A stretch of DNA of 64,000 nt from MED-G116 sp038107835 (lineage in GTDB: Bacteria; Pseudomonadota; Alphaproteobacteria; Puniceispirillales; Puniceispirillaceae). The translations under genes were made by a program, and so were the position numbers. The notes under the pieces were generated by a model that did not search any database, was not told the origin of the DNA, and saw nothing but the letters and a program-made list of their open reading frames with translations. Location: contig JAYNHH010000001.1 in the NCBI GenBank assembly GCA_038107835.1, positions 124,001-188,000 on the forward strand, written 5' to 3'. Each line of letters opens with the position of its first letter. Positions within the stretch are counted from its first letter, which is position 1. Positions 52,031-61,274 of this stretch are shown piece after piece.

Positions 52031-53065
52031 GTGGGTCCCAGATCACGTAGAAACCGTCTTGAGGATATCGCCCGCCATGCTGGTGTTGGCGTGGCGACGG
52101 TTGACCGTGTGCTGAACGAGCGTGGCGGTGTGAGTGAGAAAACCACCGCCAAGGTGCTTGCAAGCGCGCGATCACTGGGGACAAAGCGTGTTCTGCCAAG
52201 CAATCGAAAACGTCGGCTGTCGATTGAGGCTGTGTTGTTCCGGGATCATTCGGCCTTCTACTCCCGGCTGAATCAGGCGCTTAAGGAAGTCACCAAATTG
52301 GCTGACATTCCAGCAACAATATACCGAACACACATAGATGTTGGCGACCCTGAGCGCCTGATAACCCACCTGGAGTCGGTTGCTGAAAACCGGGATGGAG
52401 TGATCCTATTTGCCAGCGATCTGCCACAGATTTCGGACGCTATCGATCGGCTTGCCGACCAAACGACCATCGTGACGATAAGCACAGATATCCCCGACAG
52501 TTCACGTCATTGCTATATCGGCATCGATAATTTCAATGCCGGACAGTCCGTTGCAAAAATAAGCGAGGCCATCTGCCGTAAAGGTGGGCGAATTCTCGTC
52601 ATCGAACCTGATCCATCAGCGAGGGCGCAGATGGAGCGATTCAGCGGGTTCCAGCAGTTTTTCGCCAATCGTGGTGAGGAGGGCAAACTGTGCCGGTTCC
52701 ACCAGACAAAACCGCTGACCCTGGCCCTTGGCGAGGTCGTCACCTTCTTGCAGGCAGAGACGGATGTCCGTGTGCTCTACAGTCCGATCAATAACGAATT
52801 TCTTGAGATGCTCGTCGAGGCAGGCAGGCATGAAACTGCGATTGGTTCGGTCGCCAAGATCGTGCATGATCTGAGCCCTCATTCAATCAAGAACCTGCAG
52901 ACAGGCTTGATTGATATTGTACTGGACTCCAACCCGATGCAGCAGGTCTTTCAGGCCGTTGAGTTCATCTCCGAGCAGCATGGATATCTGGCAACGCTGG
53001 ATAGTTCGGTGGTGGATTTCCAGCTCTATACATCAGATAACCTGCCACGCACGCAATTCATCTGA
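52031..53065 (+). CDS. LacI-family transcriptional regulator
   Basis: A 344-residue regulator: helix-turn-helix and hinge L-E-D-I-A-R-H-A-G-V-G-V-A-T-V-D-R-V-L-N-E-R (residues 10-31) followed by a periplasmic-binding-like ligand domain. It uses a GTG start after AAGGTGAGG. The A-T-V-D-R-V-L variant replaces the common T-V-S-R-V-L-N, a pattern seen in sugar-type LacI subfamilies. It is transcribed with the preceding genes. Palindromes at 53111 and 62134 are candidate operators. Confidence 0.93.
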   Translation: MGPRSRRNRLEDIARHAGVGVATVDRVLNERGGVSEKTTAKVLASARSLGTKRVLPSNRKRRLSIEAVLFRDHSAFYSRLNQALKEVTKLADIPATIYRTHIDVGDPERLITHLESVAENRDGVILFASDLPQISDAIDRLADQTTIVTISTDIPDSSRHCYIGIDNFNAGQSVAKISEAICRKGGRILVIEPDPSARAQMERFSGFQQFFANRGEEGKLCRFHQTKPLTLALGEVVTFLQAETDVRVLYSPINNEFLEMLVEAGRHETAIGSVAKIVHDLSPHSIKNLQTGLIDIVLDSNPMQQVFQAVEFISEQHGYLATLDSSVVDFQLYTSDNLPRTQFI

Positions 53066-53110
53066 CCCACGGATATGAAGATGAAGGACATGCGGGCAGG
53101 ACTGAAATTC

Positions 53111-53130
53111 AATGATGAATTTACATCATT
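53111..53130. promoter_or_regulatory. Candidate LacI-type operator 1
   Basis: AATGATG-AATTTA-CATCATT is a perfect 7-bp inverted repeat with a 6-bp spacer, 45 bp after the LacI stop and 100 bp before the next start. A near copy lies upstream of livF (62134). TTTT follows, so a weak terminator is the alternative. Confidence 0.5.
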
Positions 53131-53229
53131 TTTTGACCTATCCCCCTATGTCAAATTGCTGTTGGTTTAGGTGTGTATTTTGGGCAATCCAGTGTGGTGG
53201 TGCCAATGCCCATGGGGGATAAAAAGAAC

Positions 53230-54018
53230 ATGCGGACTGCTGTTTTGAACAAGCTGGCAGGTGACCTTGCCGCTGCCTGGCCAGATCCGGCACAGCCGGT
53301 GAAACTGGCTCGTAGTGCGTTTCCTCTCGACAGAGATGAAGCCTATTATGTTCAGGACCGGATGCATCATCTTCTTGATCAGGGTCTTGCGGGCTGGAAA
53401 GTCGGCGCAACAAGCCAGAAAATGCGTGAGCTGGATGGTCATGATGACGTTATTCCTGGACGGATTTTTGCCACGCGCAGCTATCTCGGGCCAAAACACA
53501 ACCTTTTGATTTCCGATTTTCCAAATGCGCGTGTTGAGACTGAATTCGCTTTTCGGCTGATTAAGGCGCCTGTCATGCGCCAGGCTCCATGGACTGCAGA
53601 AGAGCTTGTTCCGATGATGACGCTGCATCCCGCCATCGAAATTATTGGAAATCGCTATGCTGTCGAGGATGCAAGCAAGGCTGAAAATTCGTTGTTGACC
53701 ATTGCCGATAATGGCGGGGGAATGGCATTTGTCTTTGGAAATGCGGTCGAGGACTGGCAGGGTACTGACTTTCAGCATCACCCTATCTCGCTATCTGTTG
53801 GCGGCGGCAACGCAGCGGAAAATTTCCTTGGTGAGATGCGCTGCGTCCCGGCTGAGGCGGTGGCGGATCTGGTCAATCATCTTGCGGCACGCGGGCAGGA
53901 ACTGGCAGCTGGTGATTTCGTGTCAACAGGCGCGGCAACGGTTCCCCAGCCATTTGTGGCTGGTGACAGTGTAAAGGCTGATTTCGGGTCGCTCGGTGTC
54001 ATTGAGCTGCAGTTTTAG
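53230..54018 (+). CDS. 2-keto-4-pentenoate hydratase-like enzyme (FAH superfamily)
   Basis: A 262-residue protein resembling MhpD/DmpE hydratases, which add water to 2-hydroxypentadienoate-like enols. Features include W-K-V-G-A-T-S-Q, V-E-T-E-F-A-F-R-L, H-P-A-I-E-I-I-G-N-R and the T-G-A-A-T-V-P-Q-P-F end. Several in-frame starts exist (GTG 53173, ATGs 53206 and 53212); 53230 gives normal length with a GGGGGA run upstream. It could alternatively be an oxaloacetate- or acylpyruvate-processing enzyme. Confidence 0.84.
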   Translation: MRTAVLNKLAGDLAAAWPDPAQPVKLARSAFPLDRDEAYYVQDRMHHLLDQGLAGWKVGATSQKMRELDGHDDVIPGRIFATRSYLGPKHNLLISDFPNARVETEFAFRLIKAPVMRQAPWTAEELVPMMTLHPAIEIIGNRYAVEDASKAENSLLTIADNGGGMAFVFGNAVEDWQGTDFQHHPISLSVGGGNAAENFLGEMRCVPAEAVADLVNHLAARGQELAAGDFVSTGAATVPQPFVAGDSVKADFGSLGVIELQF

Positions 54019-54052
54019 ACAATGATACTGGCTGGCAAGGGGTACAAAATCG

Positions 54053-54544
54053 ATGATTGACGTGCTGGTAATTTTTGGTCCCAATCTGAATATGCTTGGG
54101 ACGCGTGAGCCGCAAATATATGGCAGCCATACAATGGCCGATATCATGTCTTCACTGGAAGTGGAGGCCAGCAGGCTAGGTCTCGAAATCGCCATGATGC
54201 AGTCGAATGATGAGGGCGAGCTGGTGACCACCATTCAAGAGGCGCGAGGCACAGCAAGGGCGATCCTGTTCAATCTTGCTGCCTACACGCATACATCGGT
54301 TGCTCTGCGCGATGCTGTTGCGATGTTTGAGGGACCCCGCGTTGAGGTGCATTTATCTAACAACTATCAGCGTGAGTCCTTTCGCCAGATCAGCCTGACG
54401 GCTCCTGTCAGCAGCGGCGCCATCGTTGGCTTTGGTGCGGATTCCTTCCTGCTTGGCCTTGATGCAGTCAATCGCCTCCTTGGCAGGAATGGTGATCGTG
54501 ATCACAAATTGGCGGGGCGCGACGGAGGATGGAAAAATGACTGA
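54053..54544 (+). CDS. Type II 3-dehydroquinate dehydratase, probable catabolic paralogue
   Basis: A 163-residue AroQ homologue. Catalytic elements are intact: G-P-N-L-N, lid Arg18 and Tyr23 in R-E-P-Q-I-Y-G, Q-S-N-D-E-G, the histidine in A-Y-T-H-T-S-V-A-L-R-D-A, and V-E-V-H-L-S-N...R-E. The usual N-P-G-A-Y is N-L-A-A-Y. A housekeeping aroQ normally sits next to accBC in alphaproteobacteria, so this copy is probably for quinate/dehydroquinate breakdown or a related dehydration. It overlaps the next gene by 8 bp. Confidence 0.88.
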   Translation: MIDVLVIFGPNLNMLGTREPQIYGSHTMADIMSSLEVEASRLGLEIAMMQSNDEGELVTTIQEARGTARAILFNLAAYTHTSVALRDAVAMFEGPRVEVHLSNNYQRESFRQISLTAPVSSGAIVGFGADSFLLGLDAVNRLLGRNGDRDHKLAGRDGGWKND

Positions 54545-55481
54545 GCCATTCAAAAAAGTGATGGTGATGGGCGCTGGTGGAATGGGCGCTTTGTTTGGCG
54601 CCATCCTTGCAGAGGGTGGGTTCGATGTGGTGCTGGTCGACAATGACCGCGAGCATGTTGATGCCATTCGAAAAGACGGTCTGCATGTTTCCGGCCTCGG
54701 TGGTGAGCGCTATCACCGGGTCAGTGCCGAGTATGAAGCCAGCGCAGTGACTGAGGCGGATCTGGTTCTGTTTCAGTGCAAGGGTACGGCGAGTGCTGAT
54801 GCCGCGCAGGCGATGGCCCATCTCGCTGGCACCGGCACGATCTTCATCAGTTTTCAGAACGGTCTTGGTAATGAAGACATCCTTGCCGCGCATTTCGGTG
54901 CGGAGAATGTATTTGGCGGTTTGACATCGATGGCTGGTGCACGATTGGGGCCGGGACATATTCAAGATTTTGACAGAGTGCCATCCTATATCGGCGAATG
55001 GAGTGGCGGCCTGTCAGATCGTGCTGGCAGGATTGCGGCCGCCTTCACTGCTGCCGGCCTCGAGACCAACGCCAGCGCCGACATCAGGACCGAAATCTGG
55101 AAGAAGCTGCTTGGCAACATGACGATGAGCGCCGTTTCCGGTATCACCAATCTGACCAGCACGGAAATTCTGCAGATTGACGCCTTGCGCCGGGTATGTT
55201 TCACGGCGCTGGATGAGGCGATTTCAATCGCCCACTCGCAAGGAGTGATGCTGGAAAAAAGCGCAGTTGTCCGGGGGCTGGAGATGATGACCACTCCGGG
55301 AGGCACCGGTGACAACAAGTCCTCGCTGTGCCTTGACATTCTGGCTAAGCGCCAGAGCGAGGTTGAATTTATCTATGGAAAACCACTTGAACTTGCTGAA
55401 GAGGCGGGGCTGGTGGTGCCGACGCTTCGCAGCTTGTATGGCTTGGTGAAGGGCATCGAAACACATTACGTAAAGGATTGA
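54537..55481 (+). CDS. 2-dehydropantoate 2-reductase (ApbA/PanE)-family enzyme
   Basis: A 314-residue reductase. The N-terminal M-V-M-G-A-G-G-M-G-A-L-F-G binds NAD(P)H; the C-terminal domain has the family's conserved Lys in E-I-W-K-K-L-L-G-N and the C-terminal E-L-A-E-E-A-G-L motif. Start at 54537 follows CGGAGGATGG. In this position it is more likely to reduce or oxidise a 2-keto/2-hydroxy acid of the catabolic route than to make pantoate. Confidence 0.85.
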   Translation: MTEPFKKVMVMGAGGMGALFGAILAEGGFDVVLVDNDREHVDAIRKDGLHVSGLGGERYHRVSAEYEASAVTEADLVLFQCKGTASADAAQAMAHLAGTGTIFISFQNGLGNEDILAAHFGAENVFGGLTSMAGARLGPGHIQDFDRVPSYIGEWSGGLSDRAGRIAAAFTAAGLETNASADIRTEIWKKLLGNMTMSAVSGITNLTSTEILQIDALRRVCFTALDEAISIAHSQGVMLEKSAVVRGLEMMTTPGGTGDNKSSLCLDILAKRQSEVEFIYGKPLELAEEAGLVVPTLRSLYGLVKGIETHYVKD

Positions 55482-55485
55482 CGCC

Positions 55486-56274
55486 ATGACAAAACGATTT
55501 GATGGGAAAACAGCCTTTGTTTCTGGTGGCTCGCGTGGAATTGGTCTTGCCATCGCCACCCGCCTTGCCACTGAAGGGGCTGATGTGATGATATCCGGAT
55601 CGCAGCAGAAAAACCTAGACGCTGCGGTCGCCGCCATTACCGAAAAGTCCTCAGGCAAGGTGCTGGCGCACGCCTCTGATCTCAGACAGATGGCAGGATG
55701 CGAGGCAGCCTTTACTGCGCATGATGCGGCTTTTGGGCGGTGCGACATTCTGGTGCATAGTGCCGGCGCAACAAAAGGCGGGGTGTTTCCCGATCAGCCT
55801 GATGACGATTTTCAGGATGGCTTTGCCCTGAAATTTCATGCGGCTGTGCGGCTCTCCCGCCTGTTCTGGCCATCTCTTTTGGCATCCCATGGCAATGTTG
55901 TGATGATCGTCGGCGGCGCTGCGCGGACACCTGATCACAAATTTATGGTTGGTGGTGCTGTCAATGCAGCCCTGGCGAACTACTCGAAGGCGCTCGCAGG
56001 CCAGGGTTTGATTGATGATGTGAATGTGAACTGGGTCAGCCCAGGACAGACGGAAACCGAACGGCTGCAAGGGTTGCTCGAAACACGCGCACGCGACGAG
56101 AACAAAACCATTGATGAAGTGCGCGCCGAACGTATGAGCCATGAGGGTATCAGGCGTCTTGGCAGACCCGAGGATACCGCGGCGCTGGTGTCGTTCCTGT
56201 GTGGTGACGAAGCACGCCACATCCATGGCACCGGGATCAGCGTTGATGGTGGTGCTACAAAAGGGTGCTTTTGA
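55486..56274 (+). CDS. Short-chain dehydrogenase/reductase
   Basis: A 262-residue SDR with S-G-G-S-R-G-I-G-L-A-I. The catalytic Tyr-x3-Lys is altered: the expected Y-x-x-x-K region reads A-N-Y-S-K-A-L, i.e. Y followed by S-K with spacing Y-x-K, while an N-A-A-L-A precedes it. Either the alignment shifts or activity is modified. The G-x-G-I-S-V-D-G-G end is typical. It overlaps the acyl-CoA dehydrogenase start by 1 bp (TGATG). Confidence 0.85.
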   Translation: MTKRFDGKTAFVSGGSRGIGLAIATRLATEGADVMISGSQQKNLDAAVAAITEKSSGKVLAHASDLRQMAGCEAAFTAHDAAFGRCDILVHSAGATKGGVFPDQPDDDFQDGFALKFHAAVRLSRLFWPSLLASHGNVVMIVGGAARTPDHKFMVGGAVNAALANYSKALAGQGLIDDVNVNWVSPGQTETERLQGLLETRARDENKTIDEVRAERMSHEGIRRLGRPEDTAALVSFLCGDEARHIHGTGISVDGGATKGCF

Positions 56275-57446
56275 TGGATTTTTCACTCACCGAGGAACAG
56301 CGTCTGCTTGTTGGGACAATCCGGGAATTTGTCCACCGCGAGCTCAAACCGCTCGAGGAGGATGTTGAGGCAGGTGGGTACCTGGCAGATGATGTGGCAA
56401 GGGAAATTCGGCAAAAATCACAGGAATTGGGGCTTTATGCTGTCAATATTCCCCATGAATTTGGTGGTGGCGGCCTCTCAGTTCTTGAATGGATGATGGC
56501 TGAGGAACAGTTTGGCCGCACATCTGACATTCTGATCAGACGCGCTTTTGGCAATGTCTATGAAATCCTGCTGGAGGCCAGCGAAAAACAGAAGCAGACC
56601 TATCTGTTACCAGCGGTGACGGGCGAGAGGACGTTCTCGGTTGCTTTCACCGAGCCCGAGGCAGGGTCTGACGCGGCGGCGATAAAGACAAAGGCAGAAC
56701 GGTCCGGTGAGGGCTGGGTCCTGAACGGATCGAAGCATTTTATTTCCGACGGGCTGTTTTCCGATTTTTTTGTTGTGACCGCCGTTACCGATCCGACGGC
56801 TGGCGTTCACGGTATCTCTACCTTCATCGTAGAAAAGGGAATGACGGGTTTCACCATTGGGCGTGATCAGCCAATGATGGGGCTGCGCGGCACCTCGCAT
56901 GTTGAAATGCAATTTGAGAATGTTGGTCTTTCCAGCGATAATCTGCTTGGCTCCGAGGGGCAGGGGTTGAAACTCGCCTTCGCGACACTTGGCCGTGTCC
57001 GCCTCGCGCAGGTGGTGGCACGATCCATTGGCAAAGCCACGCTGGTGATGGATCAATGCCTGGATTATGCGCGTGAGAGGCGGCAATTTGGTGCGCCAAT
57101 CGGTGATTTCCAGATGATTCAACAGATGCTGGCGGACTCGGCCATGGAGATCAATGGAACGCGTCTTGCGCTCTGGCACACGGCGAGCCGGATTGATGCG
57201 GGCGAGGAGGTGCGAGGCAGCATTTCCATGCTGAAGGTGCAGGCAGCCGAGATGCTGGGCCATGTTGTTGACCGCGCCGTGCAAATCTTTGGCGGGGCCG
57301 GCTATTGCCGCGATTTGCCGATCGAGCGCTATTATCGGGATGCCCGCATCTATCGGATCTATGATGGCACCTCGGAAATCCATCGGGCCGTGTTGGCGAA
57401 ACAGATGATGCGCGGTGACACCTCTGTCTACGATATCTATGGGTGA
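56274..57446 (+). CDS. Acyl-CoA dehydrogenase family protein
   Basis: A 390-residue FAD enzyme (M-D-F-S-L-T-E-E-Q-R start; F-T-E-P-E-A-G-S-D flavin motif; G-x-x-G-Y dimer loop). The classical catalytic Glu in Y-E-G-T is Asp364 here (I-Y-D-G-T-S-E-I-H-R). D-for-E may be a variant catalytic base or indicate that another residue acts. By position it should desaturate a CoA-thioester delivered by the CoA-transferase downstream. Its stop overlaps a GTG start of the next gene (GTGA). Confidence 0.9.
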   Translation: MDFSLTEEQRLLVGTIREFVHRELKPLEEDVEAGGYLADDVAREIRQKSQELGLYAVNIPHEFGGGGLSVLEWMMAEEQFGRTSDILIRRAFGNVYEILLEASEKQKQTYLLPAVTGERTFSVAFTEPEAGSDAAAIKTKAERSGEGWVLNGSKHFISDGLFSDFFVVTAVTDPTAGVHGISTFIVEKGMTGFTIGRDQPMMGLRGTSHVEMQFENVGLSSDNLLGSEGQGLKLAFATLGRVRLAQVVARSIGKATLVMDQCLDYARERRQFGAPIGDFQMIQQMLADSAMEINGTRLALWHTASRIDAGEEVRGSISMLKVQAAEMLGHVVDRAVQIFGGAGYCRDLPIERYYRDARIYRIYDGTSEIHRAVLAKQMMRGDTSVYDIYG

Positions 57447-58996
57447 GTGAAATGGGAAAAACGCAATTCCTGTCTGCTGATGATGCAGTGGCACTCATTG
57501 GGGATGAGTCTGTTGTCGGCCTTGTAGGCGGCGGCGGAGGTCTGGTGGAGGCGAGTCTGCTACATGAAGCGGTCGAACGGCGCTTTCTGAAAACCGGCCA
57601 CCCACGGAATCTGACCTGCATTCATGCGCTGGGTATAGGTGATCGGCAGGAACGGGGCATGAACCGGTTTGCCCACAAGGGTATGACCAGCAGGGTGATT
57701 GGCGGTCATTGGGTCTGGTCGCCACGCATGCAACAGATGGCCCGTGACAACGACATTGAAGCCTATGTTTTACCTGGCGGTGTGATCATGCAATTGATGC
57801 GTGAGGTTGCTGCTGGTCGGCCCGGATTGATCACGCATGTTGGTCTTGGCACCTTTGTCGATCCGCGGTTTGAGGGAGGCCGGATGAATGAAGGTGCGAA
57901 GGCCAACCTGACCGAGGTAATCACGATTGATGACAAGGATTACCTGCGATATCTGCCCATACCTGTTTCGGTGGCCCTGCTGCGTGGCAGCTATGCTGAT
58001 GAGGATGGCAATATTTCGCTTGAGGAGGAACCGGCAAATCTCGACATCTATGCGATGGCAGCGGCAGCGCATAACAGCGGTGGCAAAGTGATTTTTCAGG
58101 TCAAGGGCCGGGTTCCGAGCAATAGCATGAAAGCGCGGGAGGTTAGGATCCCTGCTGCACTGGTTGACGCGGTAGTGATTGATGAACGCCAGCAACAGGG
58201 CTATGAGCTTGTCTATGATGCCGCAGTTTCAGGCGAGCAGTTCAGGCACGATCTTGATGCGCAGGCGGTGCAGTTTTCGCCCCGACTGGTCATTGCCAAA
58301 CGCGCCCGGCAGGAATTGATCGATGATGCCGTGATCAATTTTGGCTTCGGCATTCCCGATCAGGTGGCAAAATTGATTGCCAGAGATGGCATGTCCGATC
58401 GCTATTACCAGACGATCGAACATGGCACCTATGGGGGCCGTCTGATGGATGGTGATCTGTTTGGGTATGCGATGAACCCGAGCTGCATGATTGATGGCCC
58501 GTCACAATTCGATTTCTATTCGGGTGGTGGGCTGGATATCGCTTTTCTTGGGTTTGGTGAGATTGACGCTGCTGGCAATGTCAATGTCTCGAAGCTGGCA
58601 GGTAATACGGTGGGGCCAGGTGGCTTTATCGACATTGCCCAGAACGCCCATACGGTGATTTTTTGCGGCACTTTCGACACCGGCGGAACGCAGCTGGAAA
58701 TCGGTCAGGGGCGTCTAGAGATTGTGACACATGGCCGGATCGCCAAGCTGGTGAGGCAGGTCGATCAAATTACCTTCTCCGGTGTCCAGGCACGTGCCCA
58801 GGGTCAGCGGGTAATCTATGTGACCGAGCGCGCCGTTTTTGAACTGACCAGAGAGGGGGTAAGCCTGATTGAAATTGCTCCTGGTGTCGATCTGGAGAGC
58901 GATATTCTCGACCGGATGGGGTTTACGCCCCATATTGGTAGGGTGCCGCGTGTAATGGATGAAATGTTGTTTACGGATGTCGAGGGAGAGACCTGA
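57443..58996 (+). CDS. Family I acyl-CoA:acetate CoA-transferase (YdiF-like)
   Basis: A 517-residue single-chain CoA-transferase, fused alpha and beta halves. The catalytic glutamate is E326 in T-I-E-H-G-T-Y-G-G, and G-G-G-G-L at the N-terminus fits the CoA-binding loop. It activates a carboxylic acid with acetyl- or other acyl-CoA as donor. The GTG at 57443 couples to the previous gene; an ATG three codons later (57452) is an alternative. It overlaps the Gfo/Idh gene by 1 bp. Confidence 0.92.
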   Translation: MSEMGKTQFLSADDAVALIGDESVVGLVGGGGGLVEASLLHEAVERRFLKTGHPRNLTCIHALGIGDRQERGMNRFAHKGMTSRVIGGHWVWSPRMQQMARDNDIEAYVLPGGVIMQLMREVAAGRPGLITHVGLGTFVDPRFEGGRMNEGAKANLTEVITIDDKDYLRYLPIPVSVALLRGSYADEDGNISLEEEPANLDIYAMAAAAHNSGGKVIFQVKGRVPSNSMKAREVRIPAALVDAVVIDERQQQGYELVYDAAVSGEQFRHDLDAQAVQFSPRLVIAKRARQELIDDAVINFGFGIPDQVAKLIARDGMSDRYYQTIEHGTYGGRLMDGDLFGYAMNPSCMIDGPSQFDFYSGGGLDIAFLGFGEIDAAGNVNVSKLAGNTVGPGGFIDIAQNAHTVIFCGTFDTGGTQLEIGQGRLEIVTHGRIAKLVRQVDQITFSGVQARAQGQRVIYVTERAVFELTREGVSLIEIAPGVDLESDILDRMGFTPHIGRVPRVMDEMLFTDVEGET

Positions 58997-60036
58997 TGGA
59001 CAAGGTCAGGGTTGGTTTGATAGGCGCTGGCTCGATCGGTGTCCGGCATATGAAGGCGATGGAGGAGGTGCCGGAGATCACCCTTGTCGCGATAGCGGAC
59101 CCCTCTCCAGCGGCAGTCAGGATTGGAGCGGCGCAGAATATTCCCATATATCCCGATGCCGGCGCGATGTTGGCGCAGGGCGGTCTTGATGCGGTAATCA
59201 TCGCGACGCCAACAGAGCGTCATCATCAGGACATGATGATGGCGCTTGAAGCGCGGCAGACCGTTCTGGTCGAAAAACCAATCACTGCCACCCTTGCAGA
59301 AGCTGATGAAGTGACCCGTTTTGCCGAGCAACAGGGCTGTCACGTTCTGGTTGGGCATCAAAGGCGCTATTACCCCTGTGCGGCAGAGGCGCGTGAAATC
59401 ATTGCACAGGGGCGCATCGGCAAATTGATGGGGGTAACAGGCCAATGGACAACCCGAAAGGACGATGATTATTACAGCGCTGCGTGGCGGCGCGATGTGA
59501 AGGCTGGTCCGATTCTGACAAATCTGATCCATGAAATCGATTTGTTGCGTTTTATCTGCGGGGACATTGCCACTGTTTCAGCTGAGGTGACGCATCATGA
59601 TCAGGAATTTGACAAGGAAGATGCGGTTGCGATCAGTATGAAATTTGTCAATTCTGCCGTTGGCACCTTCTTGCTGTCGGACCGGACACCGACTCCCTGG
59701 ACTTGGGAAATGGCTCTTGGCGAAAGCGTGCGCTTTCCAAAGACAGGCCAGAACGCGATCCGGTTTCTTGGAACCGAGGGGGCTCTCGATTTTCCAAATC
59801 TGACACTTTGGTCACATGCCGACAGTGACGGCGACTGGCATGACGAAATTACGGCTGAACAAATCAAGACGCCCTTTGTCGATGCCTATATTGCTCAATG
59901 CAGGCATCTGTGCGCCATCGTCCGCGGCACCGAGACACCAATCATTGACGCAAGAAATGGCAGCAAATCACTTGCAGCGACCCTGGCGGCAGCCAGTTCA
60001 GCCGCCAGCGGCAGACGTGTAATTCTGGAACAATAG
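58996..60036 (+). CDS. Gfo/Idh/MocA-family oxidoreductase
   Basis: A 346-residue NAD(P)-dependent dehydrogenase. N-terminal V-G-L-I-G-A-G-S-I-G, the E-K-P motif (V-L-V-E-K-P-I-T) with its conserved Lys, and L-I-H-E-I-D-L-L-R-F (catalytic His) are present. Typical substrates are cyclic polyols and sugars (inositol, amino-sugars). It is translationally coupled to the CoA-transferase and followed 10 bp later by the MaoC gene. Confidence 0.9.
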   Translation: MDKVRVGLIGAGSIGVRHMKAMEEVPEITLVAIADPSPAAVRIGAAQNIPIYPDAGAMLAQGGLDAVIIATPTERHHQDMMMALEARQTVLVEKPITATLAEADEVTRFAEQQGCHVLVGHQRRYYPCAAEAREIIAQGRIGKLMGVTGQWTTRKDDDYYSAAWRRDVKAGPILTNLIHEIDLLRFICGDIATVSAEVTHHDQEFDKEDAVAISMKFVNSAVGTFLLSDRTPTPWTWEMALGESVRFPKTGQNAIRFLGTEGALDFPNLTLWSHADSDGDWHDEITAEQIKTPFVDAYIAQCRHLCAIVRGTETPIIDARNGSKSLAATLAAASSAASGRRVILEQ

Positions 60037-60046
60037 CGAGGTGGGG

Positions 60047-60478
60047 ATGGAAGATTTCTATGTGAAAATTGGTGACAGCACCAGCTTTACCAAAACCGTA
60101 TCTGAGAGCGATGTTTATCAATTTGCCGGAATCACCGGTGATTTTTCGCCTAATCATGTGAACAAGGTCTATATGGAGAAATCATCATATGGCCGTTTGA
60201 TGGCACATGGAGCGCTGCTTGTTGGTTTCATGTCTACCGTCTCGACAAATGTTATTGCGCATTGCCGGGACGCCGATGAAACACCCGTTTCAGTGGGATA
60301 TGATAAGATCAGGTTCCTGAAACCAGTGTTTCTGGGGGATACGGTGACACTGGTCTATACAATCAGCGAGATTGATGTTGAGCGCAAACGATCAGTTGGC
60401 AAGATTGAGGTGACCAATCAGGAGGATGTTTTGGTCGCGGTTGGCAATCATATCCTGCAATGGGTGCCAAATGGCTGA
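60047..60478 (+). CDS. MaoC-like enoyl-CoA hydratase
   Basis: A 143-residue hot-dog-fold hydratase. The catalytic Asp and His are in F-A-G-I-T-G-D-F-S-P-N-H (the common N-P is S-P). It hydrates a 2-enoyl-CoA with R stereochemistry, which fits the acyl-CoA dehydrogenase product. The start at 60047 follows GCGAGGTGGGG; a GTG at 60041 is in frame. Confidence 0.9.
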   Translation: MEDFYVKIGDSTSFTKTVSESDVYQFAGITGDFSPNHVNKVYMEKSSYGRLMAHGALLVGFMSTVSTNVIAHCRDADETPVSVGYDKIRFLKPVFLGDTVTLVYTISEIDVERKRSVGKIEVTNQEDVLVAVGNHILQWVPNG

Positions 60479-60536
60479 GACTCTGGTTTGGGAAACAACG
60501 GCCAGGTGATGGTGATGAGAGATGGGGAGGCAAAAG

Positions 60537-61274
60537 ATGCAAAGACCAATGGATATTGAGGGCCAGGCGTTCATTGTTACCGGTGCTGCAAAAGGAATTG
60601 GTCTTGCCATCAGCACTCTGTTTCATCAACTGGGCGCACGGGTTTCGGGGTGGGATCTGGATGACAGCAGCATGCGGGACAATTCCGTCTTTGCCGACAC
60701 GCAGATTGTTGATGTGTCTGATGAGAGCCAGACACGCGCTGGCTTTGCGGCTTCGCTGGCAGCGCTTGGTGATATTGACGGAATTGTCGCCAATGCAGGT
60801 GTCAATGGGCCGACAAAACCGTTATGGGACTACTCTCTGGATGAATGGCAATCGGTAATGTCCGTTGATCTTACTGGTGTCTTTCTATCTGTGCAGGCGT
60901 CACTAGATCATCTGCGTGCGCGCAATCGGGGACGCATCATCATCATTTCCTCTGTCGCCGGCAAGGAGGGCAATCCAGGTGCCGTACCCTATGGCGCGGC
61001 AAAGGCAGGCGTGATTGGCTTTGCCAAGGGGTTGGCGCGGGAGATATTGCCATCCGATATCACGGTGAATTGCATTGCGCCGTCGATTGCGGTTACCGAC
61101 CTGCTCGACGGGATGACCGAGGAATATATTGCAGACAAGAAAAGCCGCATCCCGATGGGGCGGTTCTGCACCCCGGAGGAAATTGCCAATATGGCGGCCT
61201 TCATTGCATCCCCCGCCTGTAGCTTTACCACCGGCCAGGTTTTTGATGTGACCGGTGGACGCGCCACATGGTAA
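60537..61274 (+). CDS. Short-chain dehydrogenase/reductase (FabG-like)
   Basis: A 245-residue SDR with T-G-A-A-K-G-I-G-L-A-I, the N-A-G-V motif, catalytic Ser and Y-G-A-A-K-A-G (Tyr-x3-Lys), and the C-terminal F-D-V-T-G-G-R-A. All catalytic residues are present, unlike the SDR at 55.5 kb. The start at 60537 has GGGGAGG six bases upstream. It overlaps the TIM-barrel gene by up to 7 bp. Confidence 0.92.
   Translation: MQRPMDIEGQAFIVTGAAKGIGLAISTLFHQLGARVSGWDLDDSSMRDNSVFADTQIVDVSDESQTRAGFAASLAALGDIDGIVANAGVNGPTKPLWDYSLDEWQSVMSVDLTGVFLSVQASLDHLRARNRGRIIIISSVAGKEGNPGAVPYGAAKAGVIGFAKGLAREILPSDITVNCIAPSIAVTDLLDGMTEEYIADKKSRIPMGRFCTPEEIANMAAFIASPACSFTTGQVFDVTGGRATW

Noticed and set aside
56607..57494. 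A 295-codon antisense frame under the acyl-CoA dehydrogenase gene
   Set aside because: No family resemblance; the sense strand has the complete enzyme.
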